NCBI GenBank assembly: GCA_012845835.1
Contig: JABAKD010000024.1
Span: 2,278,561 to 2,342,560, forward strand
Source of the DNA: Undaria pinnatifida
Taxonomy: Eukaryota > Sar > Phaeophyceae > Laminariales > Alariaceae
Length of the DNA stretch: 64,000 nucleotides
Reading direction: 5' to 3'
In this document: positions 20,322-31,439 of the stretch, in pieces
Layout: each line of letters opens with the position of its first letter
Numbering within the stretch: position 1 is the stretch's first letter
Made by a program: the position numbers and the translations under genes
The notes under the pieces: generated by a model
Told to the model about the DNA's origin: nothing
What the model saw: the letters and a program-made list of their open reading frames with translations, nothing else
Database searches by the model: none

Positions 20322-20372
20322 TAACGACGTCAGCTGCGAGTTCGACGAATTTAGGGGTCGATACTCATCTTT
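20322..20372 (-). repeat. Terminal fragment of the MSIDP inverted-repeat family, frameshifted
   Basis: The reverse complement reads AAAGATGAGTATCGACCCCT, then CGTCGAACTCGCAGCTGACG, matching the family core, but the short ORF is broken by a 1-bp change after MSIDP. Confidence 0.65.
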
Positions 20373-21795
20373 GTAAACTGCGTACTAAAGCGATCGTCCG
20401 CCTACAGTAAGTTTAATAAATTAAAGCCTCATATAAGATGAAATAGTAATATGTTACCCATCATGTATAACTAATTAACATAATTATCTGAACACTTGGA
20501 TGTGCTAATGACCTATCATTAATTAAAGCTTTATTAGGTAGTACTAGGGTACCAGTTTATCTGCCTTGTTAAGTAGTAATAGGGTACTATATAGGACTGG
20601 GCACTGGCTGGCTCAGTCAGTATCGATTATACTGTGGTAAAAATCAATCAGTATACTGGACTGCAGCAGTATACTGGCCGAGCGAAGCGAGTAACGCCGA
20701 GCGTAGCTCGGCCAATAGCCCCCGCCTGGCTCGTGAGGGGGGGCCGCTGGAGGCGCCGCCGGAGGCCCCAAAAATATGCGTTTTCGCTTCATTTCCCATC
20801 ACAACCGGGGCTCAAAACTTTGTTGGCCCGGGGTGGTTGCGGTCATTTACACAGAAAAAATCAAGAAAAATACATGCAACAATGTGGCGATGATGTGACG
20901 TTCTTCATGTTGTTGGTGTTCGCGCAAGTGCATTATAAATCGTGCTGACGCATCGTGCTTAACATTTAATGTTTACTGTTATTCCATCGCTCCTACCCTT
21001 GGGGCACAGGGTGGTAGTAGGCTCTCACCAGCATACAAACACACAGGAAGACGCAGACCAACAAAATACGAAACCAAAATGGAAAACAAAACAAATCGAC
21101 GAAGGAACGCTACTCGTGCATGTAACCGGTATCAGGTATCAGGTACTCAACGCAGAGAAATATCCAAACATGAAAAAAATGGAACGAAGGAACGCGTGAA
21201 TTTTTTCACCAGTCGGGGGATGGCGGAGGTATTTTAGCGTACAAACAGGAAACAGGCGAAAGGAAGGAACGCGTGAAAAGGAGAAGCAGTCGGGGGGGTG
21301 GCGGAGATCTTTCAGCGAACACAAAAAAAATACAACTCCTCCCAAAAGCTACAAGTGAACAACAAAAAGCAATATAGACAAGCAGCTAAATAAAGAATAC
21401 TCCGCAACTCCGCATCACATACATACATGTTACATACCAGATATCTGCAACGACAAAAATACACGAAAGACTACAAAAAAGAGAGCACAGCACCCAGAGA
21501 GAGAGGGAGAGAGGGGAATAAGGGGTCGGAGAAGTACTGTAACTCATTTTCCAGCATTGATTGGGTGGCTTTTCCGTACTATAACATGGCGTGTTATTGG
21601 GCATACGCCAAATAAAAACTACTGGCGAATATACAGGCTGGGTCAATCAGGAGGTTAATACTGCCAGTAGATTACTACTGCCAGTACATACTGAGCCAGT
21701 GCCCAGCCCTAGTACTTTAGGTTGCGAATCTTGAGCAAAATCCGACACATCATGTGTTTCTTATTGTACTTTCTAGTACACTGCTGCAGTATCTA
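20373..21795. other. Intergenic, AT-rich, nothing recognised
   Basis: Contains a purine-rich tract near 21490-21525. No ORF resembles a known domain. Confidence 0.4.
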
Positions 21796-22459
21796 TATTA
21801 TATAAAAAATATTTGAAGGACGTCAGCCGTGAGTTCGACGAATTTCGGGTCAATACTCAACTTCGCAAGCTGCGTTGTTGGTACTTGAAATATACTATAT
21901 GGGTGAGTTTTTTCATGGGAGGGGTCCTATCTTTTGTCCACTATAATGGTAAGTGTTGGTATTTTTACTTTAGGTGGGGAATTTTGAGCTAGATCTAACA
22001 TCATATCTATTTTATAAATTTATTACTGTAGTTTCCACTACACTGCTCTATCATATGTATGGTAGGTGGTTTATTTTGTTTTTTCTCCCCCCCGCTTTAA
22101 TATGTACGAGTTACCCCAGGATATACATGATAAACTGATGCATTCTTTCCAAACCCGTCACATTTATCCCCTCAAAGTGTGGTTCTACGGTAGCCCCCCC
22201 AACTTTCTTTAACGAAATCGCCGGTTTTGAAACCAGCTCCCGGACGTATCTCCTGAAATACGGTCCCCCTTACCACCCGGACGTCATCGTTCGATAGTCC
22301 TCCGCAAACAACAAAATATATGCAGATATTCTTTTCATAGCATCCTCCCTCGTGTCGAGCAGCCATGAAACGTTCAGTGAAGAAAATCGTTGGTTTTGGG
22401 GGGGGGCTATCGTAGAATCAGTCTAAAATAATGTATAGTTTCCACGCACAGATTGAGCT

Positions 22460-22660
22460 GCCCCCCCCCCCCCTACCCCCGCCTCAACCCCCCCCCCCCC
22501 CCTTATGATAAACTGGTGCACTTTGTTTTTTTTTATTTCCCAAAACCGCCAGATTTATCCCCTTAAAGGATTTATGGCTTCCACGCACAAATTTCCCGCC
22601 CGTCCGTCCCCCCCCCAGTCCCCCCCCCCCCCCCCCTTCCCCCCCCCCTCCAACCCCGCT
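22460..22660 (+). repeat. Clustered C-homopolymer tracts
   Basis: Several runs of 8 to 18 C bases (22461, 22488, 22607-22637, 22640-22650) separated by short T/A stretches. The complementary strand could form G-quadruplexes. Run lengths may be affected by sequencing. Confidence 0.85.
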
Positions 22661-22951
22661 CGCTTTTGATCAAAACCAGGCCACCACGTCCTTCAAAACT
22701 CCGCCCTCCCCTCACCGGTTATTCGACTTACAGGATTCACTTGATAAACGGATACATATCGCTCCACAGCTGTCAGATTTTGTCCCCCTCAGAAACAGGT
22801 TTTATAGTTTCCGCGCACAGACTGACTAACATCACCCTGTTGACCCTGATAGCTATACTGTAGTTGTAAGGGGAGTCGCCGACCTATATCCTTAATGAGG
22901 ACACACAACCCGTAATACGCGCGATCGGAGTATCACACACAGCTTGCAAAG

Positions 22952-23008
22952 ATGAGTTTCGACAAAATCTTCGATCTCACAGCTGGAGTGTATTTTCATT
23001 TTTTATAA
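22952..23008 (+). CDS. Recurrent micro-ORF at the element's right end
   Basis: Encodes an 18-residue peptide beginning MSFDKIFDLTAGVYF, preceded in frame by QLAK. Homologous peptides are encoded at 38969, 40725, 41432 and, inverted, at 38636-38692, 39085-39150 and 41515-41570. Either a coding remnant (for example the C-terminus of an element-encoded protein) or an accident of the conserved end sequence. Function unknown. Confidence 0.35.
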   Translation: MSFDKIFDLTAGVYFHFL

Positions 23009-23159
23009 TATCGGGAGGAGTACGAATACAGAGTATTATTGGTTATCTAGTATGTTAATATTAATAGCATTCGAGAAAAAAAGTCGGCTACTCCCAAGAA
23101 GAAGAAGAAAAAAAAACTCCGTGGGACTCGATCCCACGGTTCCAAATTGATACGCTGCC

Positions 23160-23465
23160 ACTCTAACATTTTATAGAAAAAAAATCAGGACGCCAGGTGT
23201 GAGTTCGACGAATTTCGGGTCAGTACTCATATTTTGAAGCTGCTTAAATTGGTACTTCTAATATAGCTATGTATATGGGTACATTTTTTCTTAGTGGGAG
23301 GGGTCCTATTCTTTTATAAAAAACAAAATCCACTACATGATTGGTGTTGGTATTTTTACTTTAGGTGGGGAATTTGGAAGTAGATCTAACATCGTATCTA
23401 TTTTATAAATTTATTTCTGTAGTTTCCACTATATTGTTCTACCATATGTGCTGGTGGATGGTTTG
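23160..23465 (-). repeat. Second copy of the left end of the MSIDP inverted-repeat element
   Basis: Matches 21805-22070 almost throughout, including GTGTTGGTATTTTTACTTTA and GATCTAACATCGTATCTATT. The minus-strand micro-ORF reads QLQNMSTDPKFVELT. The right end is not seen. Confidence 0.7.
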
Positions 23466-23938
23466 CGGATGGATGGCTTGGTCAGGGTTGTTGGTACTTG
23501 TGGTTAAGTGCGTAAGTTTCTCTACCTGGGGGTGGTCTTACTATTTTGTTTTTTTTTGTTTTTTTTGCACTATAGTGGCGGGTTTTGGTATACATCGGGA
23601 GTATGAAGACAGGATTAGTGATCTAATAGATATCATGTGAAAGTTCCACCCTGAAAAAAACGAAAAACAAAAACAAAAATGAAGATGAAAAACCAACAAA
23701 CTGCATTTTTTAATGGTTTGGTCTACCTTATTAAAGCTCAATTTCACGGTGAATTTCCAGATACTTACGATACGTACGATTTGCACGTATGATTTGACGA
23801 TTCGTACGATTGTTTTTTTGCGTTTATTCCTCTGGAACAACAACTGTTTTGATCCAATGAGATGATCCAATGCCGCACTGCTACTACTGCTACTGCTACA
23901 TTGTACCTGGTACCTGGTAAAGTATAACAAGAGCTCCG

Positions 23939-23968
23939 CATGGGTGCCGGCATTCGCCGGCACCCATG
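23939..23968. repeat. Perfect 13-bp-stem hairpin
   Basis: CATGGGTGCCGGC, loop ATTC, then the exact inverse complement. The minus-strand frame across it reads WVPANAGTHAELL, like spurious ORFs over bacterial REP palindromes. Confidence 0.8.
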
Positions 23969-24654
23969 TTCCGGGTAGGGCAGGGCAGCACTTCGACTTG
24001 TTCGATTCAACATCCGATAGAGTGAAAACAGTTACTACGCAGCACATAGTGTACGCGTGTAGAAGGTAAAGCAATGCCAAGCGATCGATATATATTTGAC
24101 TAACAGTGGACTTCTTATTTCTGCTGTTTCTTGCGTAAATCCGATTCCGAGCTTCATCATCGTATTTCGATCGAGATAAATCCGAGCCCACGCAGACTGA
24201 TCCTCTAGTCTGGCCACGAAGAGACGTTTCGAGTGCGTTTCTTGATGTTTTGACTCAACCAAGCATCCAGGGCCAGCAAGTGGGTGGCCATGTATGCTGC
24301 ATGTTCTCTACGTAGCCACTGAGAGGCGCGCAAAGAGCCAGCTTCTGCTACACCAAAATTGATATGTGTGTAGTCTGATCGTGGAGAGACCTGCTGACGG
24401 TATTCTAAGCGTGAAACACGGTGTCGTTGCCTTCGTTATTCAATTCCTCGAATGCTATATTAATAATGCTGCTACTTGTTGCTAGCTGGTAGATAATTAG
24501 TAGTACGCGATAGCACTGAACTAAGAATTTGGCAGTTAAGAATTCCAGGCTCGAGTTTTAGACAAACAAACATATACAACCTGGTATGGCCTTTTGGTTT
24601 GATCGCTGGTCGCTTATTGGCCGGGGATTGTACATGAAGTAACCGTCATCTGGG

Positions 24655-25215
24655 AACGATAGGGTCCCATCCCAGGATCAAAATCAATCCACACATACAT
24701 ATACAACTCCGATAACCCGGGAACAAACACGGATTGATATCACCAGGATTGATATCTCCCCTCACAGTGTGGAAATCCCCAACCCCACCGACCGGCCGAT
24801 CTCTGTTTGGCTGGGGGTCGTATATTATAGAGCCAGCTCCACCCGGGGATGATAGGGTCCCATCTCCGGTCCAGAGGTCATTCTATATATCTAGCAGTTA
24901 GACCAACCGGGGAATAAAACCGATTTCTCTCCGGTCGTCACCGCCCCTAACGGTGTGGAAGCCCCAACTCCGTTGGCTTAAATCGCTGATTGGTTCGAGA
25001 TCCACAGCGCCGCCCCACCCTAGGAGGATGATAGAGGCTCACCAACCAACGGGGGGCAGTTCCGTCGCACACGGGGGAGATAGGACCCCATCCCTGGTTC
25101 AGAAATCCACCTAATCTCTACAGCTCCAACAACGCGGGAACCGTAACGATGATCTCCCGGGTCGACAACTCCCCGCACGGCGTGTCAACCCCGACCCCAT
25201 TGGCTTGTTCGTGAT
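24655..25215 (+). repeat. Tandem repeat of about 190-230 bp, three diverged copies
   Basis: GATAGGGTCCCATC-type blocks occur at about 24658, 24850 and 25080. Each is followed by a CCGGGGAA/CGCGGGAAC block and a block with GTGTGGAAGCCCCAAC (third copy GTGTCAACCCCGACC). Function unknown. Confidence 0.75.
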
Positions 25216-25359
25216 TGGCTAGTAGGCTTTGACCCAATAAGCCCACAATTATTTCGACCGACTCGGGTTTTCTCGCATACTTCCGTATACGGCAAACATT
25301 TGCATTGCGAGCGCAATCCGACCAGCTATTTGCATTATAGATCGCACAAGAAAGCGATT

Positions 25360-25665
25360 TTAGGCCCATATCAGGTTGGCGTGCCGAGCAAGCACGCTCA
25401 AAATGAGAATGAGAAACAATTCAACAGCAACAACAGCACCAAACGCAACATAAATGAACGAATTAGAGCGATTTGTATCCAGAATCCAGCCCCCCCCGGT
25501 TATAAACACAATTCCAAACACAAAAAAAATGGGGTGTTCAAAGCAAAACGACATAATAAATAGAACTAACACTGGCACAACACGAGCATAATAAACGTGG
25601 GAAAAAACCTGAAATGAGGCCAAAACAGTGCGTTTTGACCCGCGTAATAATGGTTGAATAGTCAT
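25360..25665 (-). CDS. Possible small membrane protein or exon, unrecognised
   Basis: A 101-codon ORF with three hydrophobic stretches (VVPVLVLFIMSF, FFVFGIVFITGG, VAFGAVVAVELFLILILSVL), suggesting up to three membrane helices. The surrounding 25.2-26.1 kb lacks recognisable repeats. No homologue recognised, no splice model and no codon-bias support; it may be chance. Confidence 0.2.
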   Translation of the reverse strand: MTIQPLLRGSKRTVLASFQVFSHVYYARVVPVLVLFIMSFCFEHPIFFVFGIVFITGGGWILDTNRSNSFIYVAFGAVVAVELFLILILSVLARHANLIWA

Positions 25666-26134
25666 GGCATACTACATCACCTCTTTGTCGCTTATGCGAC
25701 ACCGAAAGAAAACGCTGAAAATCCCGATTTCATTCGCTTATCCTAAAAACCCAAGCTCGCTAATATATTTTCGCGGGTTTCCTTGCATAGTACAAAAGTA
25801 GGGCAAAAATTCGCCCTTCGACACCGCAATTCTGACAAAACCCTCGACCTAGAATGGATCTATACACTTGGTACCCAGAGGGTCAAAGATGAAGCCATTC
25901 GGGAAATAACAGCGGTCAAATCGCCATGTCCCGGCATACTAATAGCCATGTATTGCCCACAACAGAGAAGAGCAATGAGCGCCTTCTTCGGCTTGTCACA
26001 GGGGGACTCGGATCAAAGGACCCCCACTGTCTACTGCTGCTGTAATTACTTGGTGTGGCTTGTCTGAAACGCTGTTCTCGTATTGTATCAGTTTTTTTTA
26101 TCCCATATCCCATCTATTATCCTTTTGAACTGCT

Positions 26135-26430
26135 CTCGCCCTCCCTCCCAGTAGTAGTATAACTCAGATCAGGGGTCACATAGCGGGCCCTCCTGCCCTC
26201 TCCCCACTACGGCAAACGCCTTAATTTTTATCCCTCGTCGATTCGCGTCGAATTGTACCTACCCACGCTGCCAGGCGTTCTCAGCAGTTACTTCATCCTA
26301 TCATCCTATTTTTGTATTTCTGCAAATCAAATCAAATGTCACAACGGTGGGAACCAAGCTGAAGGACCAACGCTCATAGTATTCGAAGGTAACCACTAGA
26401 TAGACCATCGGGGCGACCGGCTCTAAATAA
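26135..26430 (-). mobile_element. tRNA-derived SINE, second near full-length copy
   Basis: The minus strand starts with a tRNA-like head (GTCGCCCCGATGGTC, TCTAGTGGTTACC) and contains TCGACGCGAATCGACGAGGG and GTAGTGGGGAGAG, ending in GGGAGGGAGGGCGAG. Head and body align with 18430-18705; the B-box is degraded. Confidence 0.65.
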
Positions 26431-27950
26431 CTCACTGGAGATGATTAATCAGCAATCAGCAGCAAGGAGCACATCAAGTAGGACGCAATACAGAACTATT
26501 TGTCAGTTACGTAGCAACACGACCGCTCTTTTTCCAGCTGAGCGCGGCAAACGACCAAAACAGCAACGGAGGTAGAGGCACCACAGCAGCAACAAAGCCC
26601 GCCTTCCACACCGTCTACTCTTCTCCATAGAGTATTCTCGGGGAAAATAATCACCAAACGATGCGATACCGGGACGAATGGATGCCACTGGTTTCTTCCG
26701 TCGATACCGTCTACTACTTACTATACGACCTTCGCGTGGTGCAGCTTAACAACAGGAACGATTTTTCTCCTTGTTTTTTTGTGTCGAAAGGTTATTCTCT
26801 GTTTTTTGGTACACCCTTCCCTTGCAATAAGTCAGACAAACAGCGTGTGTGTAATAGAGCGCAACACCAGTGTGTGTGCTCTTACTCGTATCTATAGTAC
26901 AGGCACGAGTACAAACTATGTCGATGTGCCCAAACTACCACACCCTCGAGGCCGGGGATGCAGCCATTCGTAATGTTGCTGTGTGGCTTTTTCTGGCGCA
27001 GTAATCGTAATCACTACCTCCTCGTTTTAGTCATGCGTGCGCTAGCCATGTCTACCCATGTAAGTACGTACCTACCGAATTTCAATAATGAAATGCACCA
27101 CTATGATATCATACTTACCGCAGTGCCATGTTTTGATTTTTTCCTGTAAAAATTACTTGTTTTGGGACAAAATATGACACCAATTTGGAAATAATGTCTT
27201 GCCAAGTTTCATTTCATCAACCTCTCCATACATCAGGATCCGAAGAATACCTGAAGAGTGCTGTTCAAAATACAATTTTTGCGCGCTTGTCGCTTGTCTC
27301 GCTCAGCATCCATCCGCGTTCACGTCGAGGTGCGGAACGGATAGGGCAGGGCCAGGGGCGTTGGAGCCGCCCCCCGAAGACGGCGTTCGAACGAAGCGAT
27401 TTGACCGAGAAATTCCAGTTCCGAGAATCCCATACTGAGGCCGATACGAAAAAACTCCAGACCAAATCTCTGTCCCCTCAAGAAAAAAAATCCTCATATA
27501 TATGCATATAAGTATACAACTCACATTTGGGACAGGCAAAAGCGGTCCCATGGTACGTCCTTCCCATCCCGTCGTGAAAAATTGTATTTACCGCTGTCCC
27601 GTCGTGAAAAATCGTGTTAGATGGCCTTGCTTATTTCCCTCCCCACCGGCCTTATGCCGGTATCTTCTTCCTCTTCGTGTTTTGTCCGTGCAACAGGTGC
27701 GGTTCCTCTTCAGCACGTATGTATGGTGTTCTTGCAGCCTTTCCTTTCCGATCTTCTTGCATAACATTCTTCAGAACACCTACTACTTGTACACGTATAT
27801 ACCTGTGTCGTTTGTTCAAATTTTATTTTCCATTTTCTTTTTGTTTCTTTTTTCCTATTTTTATATCGTCTGGCTTTTGTTTGGTTGTGTTTTCTCGTAC
27901 CCGGTACACTAGCATTTCACTTGCCTTACCTTGATAAAGTGCGACTGTTT
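26431..27950. other. Intergenic, nothing recognised
   Basis: ORFs here are short and show no domain. Two CCCGTCGTGAAAAAT-type units near 27569-27613 echo the GACGGGACGG arrays. Confidence 0.4.
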
Positions 27951-27955
27951 GGTTT

Positions 27956-28233
27956 TGTTGGTTGTCGTCATGAACATGACGATTATGATCCATCCTATAT
28001 CAGGGAGTTGCATATGTTGGTATGGGATTCATGTATAAGGTGTGAGGGAACTGTTTGGCCGGATGCTTCCCGGCATGATTTGCCGTGAGCTGTCACTCGT
28101 AGTTTTGCTCCATATGAGACCGAGTCAGGCTCGACGGCTGGATAATGTAAGAAATAATTCTATGTCATCGTCTCGAGTCATCACCACGCCTTCCCGCGCC
28201 AGCTACGTGTACACTTTTAGAGATCTATCATCA
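27956..28233 (+). repeat. 5' LTR of element A
   Basis: 278 bp, TGTTGG...TCATCA. Similar to the 3' LTR halves at 30950-31047 and 39339-39487 and, inverted, to the solo LTR at 29585-29858. The 3' LTR has a short internal deletion relative to this copy. Confidence 0.9.
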
Positions 28234-28261
28234 CCCTAGTGAGAGAGCCGGTTGATTTCTA

Positions 28262-28600
28262 TTGGTAAGCGCAGCCAAGGCCAGCCTACAGAGGTGGGAA
28301 AGAGCCATGTCAGGTCCGGGGGATTCTGGCATGAGTGTAGATTATTTAAGGGAGGACGTAAAGCTGCTGAAGATCCAGATAACGTTGCAGAAACAATTGA
28401 GAGAGGTCGGACTCGCTGAGGCAGCCCTGCGAGCGTCATATGCTGAAGAGGTGTATGGCCTGACTACTTTTTGGTCCTGGCGGGTGTCGATGATGCATGA
28501 CGCACTACGGCTTCTCCGCGAGGAGCACGAGCTTCAAGCTGATGTGATGCGGAAAATGGACGAAAGAGTGGTTTTGTTCGAGAATGAGAGAGAGAGGTGA
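28262..28600 (+). pseudogene. ORF in the leader/gag region of element A
   Basis: 112 codons starting 29 bp after the 5' LTR. It is rich in charged helical sequence (LLKIQITLQKQLREVGLAEA, later RLLREEHELQADVMRKMDER), compatible with a coiled coil. No gag domain is recognised; position suggests a gag remnant. A (CCG)n run at 28852-28890 follows downstream. Confidence 0.35.
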
Positions 28601-29485
28601 GAGAGAGAGAAGAGAGAGATAAAATGAGAGTAAGAATGTTTCGCCCCGGCAGCAACTACGCGGTCCCAGCAAAGCCAAACATGAGCCGAAACTGGTAGAT
28701 CTGCATGGCGCTGGTGGCGACTGCGCTGGAGAGAAGCAGTTGTTGCAGAGGCAGCAGCTGCCTCAGTCGCCCCATCTGCAGGAACAGCAGTCGTCAGAGG
28801 ATTGCCACGCCTGCAACGAAGAAGAATTGCCACCGAAACAGCCGTCATCACCGCCGCCGCCACCGCCGCCGCCACCGCCGCCGCCGCTACCGTCGTCATC
28901 ACAGCCGCCGTCATGGTCACCGCCGCTGGGACCGCTGCTACCACTGTATCTGCAAGCTCGCAGTACAGCCAGGCCTGTGCCTGAACCTGTGGCTACTTTA
29001 GTTTGTACTACAAGAGAAGAGGTAAGGAGAGATGGGATTACTTGGCCGGCAGGTGCCGGGAGAGAGGTTGAGGAGAGTTCGAGCGCGATGGAACACGCGT
29101 TTGAATTCTGAAACAACTTTGAGAGAGCGGTGGTGTGCACTGGTGGAAGGGTCTGCACCATCGATTGGGGGTCGGAGCATGAACGAAAAAGGAGGAGATG
29201 CCCAAAGCGAACGCGAGTGAAGAAGAAAGGAACAACGGGCCATCAGCGAGGGCTTAGGCCCGCACCAGGAACGGCTGCTTCATTCAGGAGGATAGGCTGG
29301 AGTGCCCGAGCTGTGGCGATGCCATGAGACGCCGGAAAGAGGCTGCCGCAGCGGAGGGACCACCAGCAGTAGTGTTTGGGGCATTGGGTTTGAAATGAAT
29401 GGATATGATGCTGGGTGATCATGATCTTGTTGTTTGCACTTTGATTGTGAGCCTGCTTGAGATGGACTTGATTGTTTTTCTTGTT

Positions 29486-29570
29486 TTTATAAGAAATATT
29501 TCAAGGACTTCAGCCGTGAGTTTTTTTTGTTTTTATGAGAAATATTTTAAGGACGTCAGCCGTGAGTTTT
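29486..29570 (-). repeat. Two tandem fragments of the MSIDP inverted-repeat terminus
   Basis: AAATATTTCAAGGACTTCAG and AAATATTTTAAGGACGTCAG, each followed by CCGTGAG and a T/G-rich spacer, about 50 bp apart. They lie directly left of the solo LTR. Confidence 0.7.
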
Positions 29571-29584
29571 TCTTGTTTTTGTTA

Positions 29585-29858
29585 TGTTGATAGATCTCTA
29601 AAGGTGTACACGTAGCTGGCGCGGGAAGGCGTGGTGATGACTCAAGACGGTGACACAGAACTCTTACATTATCCAGCCGTCGAGCTTGACTCGGTCTCAT
29701 ATGGAGCAAAACTTCGAGTGACAGCTCACGGCAAATCATGCCGGGAAACATCCGGCCAAGTAGTCCTCTTACACCATATACATGAATCCCTTCCCAACAT
29801 ATGGAACTCCATGATATAAGGTGGATCATAACCGTCATGTTCATGAGGACAACCAACA
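29585..29858 (-). mobile_element. Inverted solo LTR of family A with 5-bp target duplication
   Basis: The full LTR of family A in reverse orientation (plus strand starts TGTTGATAG and ends ACCAACA). It is flanked by TGTTA at 29580-29584 and 29859-29863. No internal region accompanies it, so it is a solo LTR left by LTR-LTR recombination, inserted inside element A. Confidence 0.88.
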
Positions 29859-30189
29859 TGTTACACGATGAGGCTTGTTTGTTGTTGGTATGACAAATCG
29901 CGGCCAATGGCAAAGCGCACGAGATTGAACAGACCACGAGCTGCGCAGAGGCGCGTTCGGTCTAGTTCGAGTATTCGTGACTTGAGTGTTGTCCCGCTGA
30001 CGCGTTGGTTATGCGTTGTCTGATCGCGCGCACTTACCCCATGCGTACTTGAAGTATGTATAGCACCCATGTTACGCGTGCTCGTCAGGAATAATGAGGA
30101 ATGATCAGCATATGATTTGATTTTGCGAGTTGATGATTATGTCTCTTTGAGTCGGTGCCGCCGTATTGGACAATGTCGCTTTAATCTGG

Positions 30190-30420
30190 CGGAGAACATC
30201 ATGATGGAGATGTTTTCGCGGTATGTGTGGATTTTATTGTCCCGTGGTTTGGTACTACGTACATTGCGGTTTTCGAGGATAACGAGGGGGCGAAAAAACT
30301 GGCACAAAACCCAGCGTACACGTCGAACTCGCAGCACATCGACGTGCGACCCCCTTTTTTGCGGGAGCTTATTTTTGGGGGGAGATATTTGGTTATTCGA
30401 GTTTGAGTTTTTGAGCAGTG
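30190..30420 (+). pseudogene. Copia RNase H remnant of element A
   Basis: One frame gives RYVWILLS; after a frameshift another gives VFEDNEGAKKLAQNPAYTSN followed by SQHIDVR and FLRELIF. This aligns with the intact RNase H end of element B (RYVWSFILPG..., VFEDNKGARHLAHNP..., SKHIDIRHHFLREL). At least one frameshift is present. Confidence 0.8.
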
Positions 30421-30937
30421 CAACATCCCGCCGCTACGTGTGCTACACATTTCGTCGTACACGGAGGAGGAGGGATGCTTTTCGCCGTGCAGTGTGCAGC
30501 ATACGATTAAATCGAGTTTCTACAGTTGTTTGCGTTTTCGTATAGTAATACGTACGGAGTTTGTTTTTCCTGGTCCAGCTTGTAGGCCCCGTGCTGGGTA
30601 CTAGTAGCTCGAGGGAATCGGGAATATTCGGAGTTTATTTGAGTCAATTTTCGATATTGCGCCGTTTTTACCTGGTCATTCCGAGAATAAAATTATTGTA
30701 ATTTTCACCTGGCTTTGATTTTCGAGAGTAGTTGATGTTTGCAGCATGAAACTGTTGTTACTTGGTTTGAGACTTGGAGGGCTTACTGAATTGAGGACTG
30801 GAATTCTGGTTTTGAGTTTGTTGGGGTTCTGAGTTTGATATAAGTTCATTACGATATGACGATGTATCAACCCTGCGATGTCATACCTTGTCATGCACAA
30901 AGCAGGGGGGATATTGAGTGTGTTAGTCGTGCATAAT

Positions 30938-30949
30938 GAGGAAGGGGGA
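30938..30949 (+). other. Polypurine tract of element A
   Basis: GAGGAAGGGGGA directly abuts the TGTTGG start of the 3' LTR, the expected position of the plus-strand primer. Confidence 0.75.
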
Positions 30950-31047
30950 TGTTGGTTGTCCTCATGAACATGACGGTTATGATCCATCATATATCAGGTA
31001 GTTCAATATGTTGGTAAGGGATTCATGTATAAGGTGTGAAGGGACTG

Positions 31048-31334
31048 TGTTGATCGTATGCTTGGATATGATGCGGATATGGTGACGGTTGAGTATTGTA
31101 GGGGTTTCCAGTGATAAGTTGGCTACATGATAGCGGGATATCGGGATGGTGAAAATACTCCGCCTAATTAGCCGCCTTTCTCCCTGGCGAGCGCACTCCA
31201 TGCTGCGCCTTGGCTAGGAGCAACTTAATATATATTTGTACGTCTGATACTTGTCTTCATACCGGTGACTCCACTACCCAACTATCGTCAGCTCACCGGG
31301 TAAGCCCTCTACGCTTCGTAGGGATCAACAAACA
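31048..31334 (+). repeat. 5' LTR of element B
   Basis: 287 bp, TGTTGATCGTATG...GATCAACAAACA. It is uninterrupted and so defines where the 3' LTR was broken (between ATATATA and TTGTACGTCTG). Confidence 0.9.
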
Positions 31335-31439
31335 CGATAATTATCGCGTACGCGGTACTATCCCTGTCAGAAGCAAAGGATGTTGAGTGACGTGGGCTTT
31401 TCCGCGGAAGAGAGCTAGCTGGAGATATCAGCCGGAGCC

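Larger units (their letters stand above)
21796..23015. mobile_element. 1.2-kb terminal-inverted-repeat element (MSIDP/MSFDK family), long copy
   Basis: The left end (about 21805-21875) and the reverse complement of the right end (about 22935-23012) match over some 75 bp, including GCAAGCTG and CTCAC..CTG-type blocks. The final ~215 bp (22800-23012) is nearly identical to 38800-39030, and the first ~260 bp recurs at 23185-23465. Each end reads outward into a short ORF; the left one has TTG in place of ATG. The interior holds the C-homopolymer tracts and no transposase. Confidence 0.7.

Noticed and set aside
23541-24191. 216-codon minus-strand ORF
   Set aside because: Biased composition, crosses a T-rich tract and a hairpin, no recognisable domain and no splice context; judged a chance ORF.
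28705-29161. Proline- or glycine-rich ORFs near 28.7-29.1 kb
   Set aside because: Products of a (CCG)n tract in the interior of element A; no domain.
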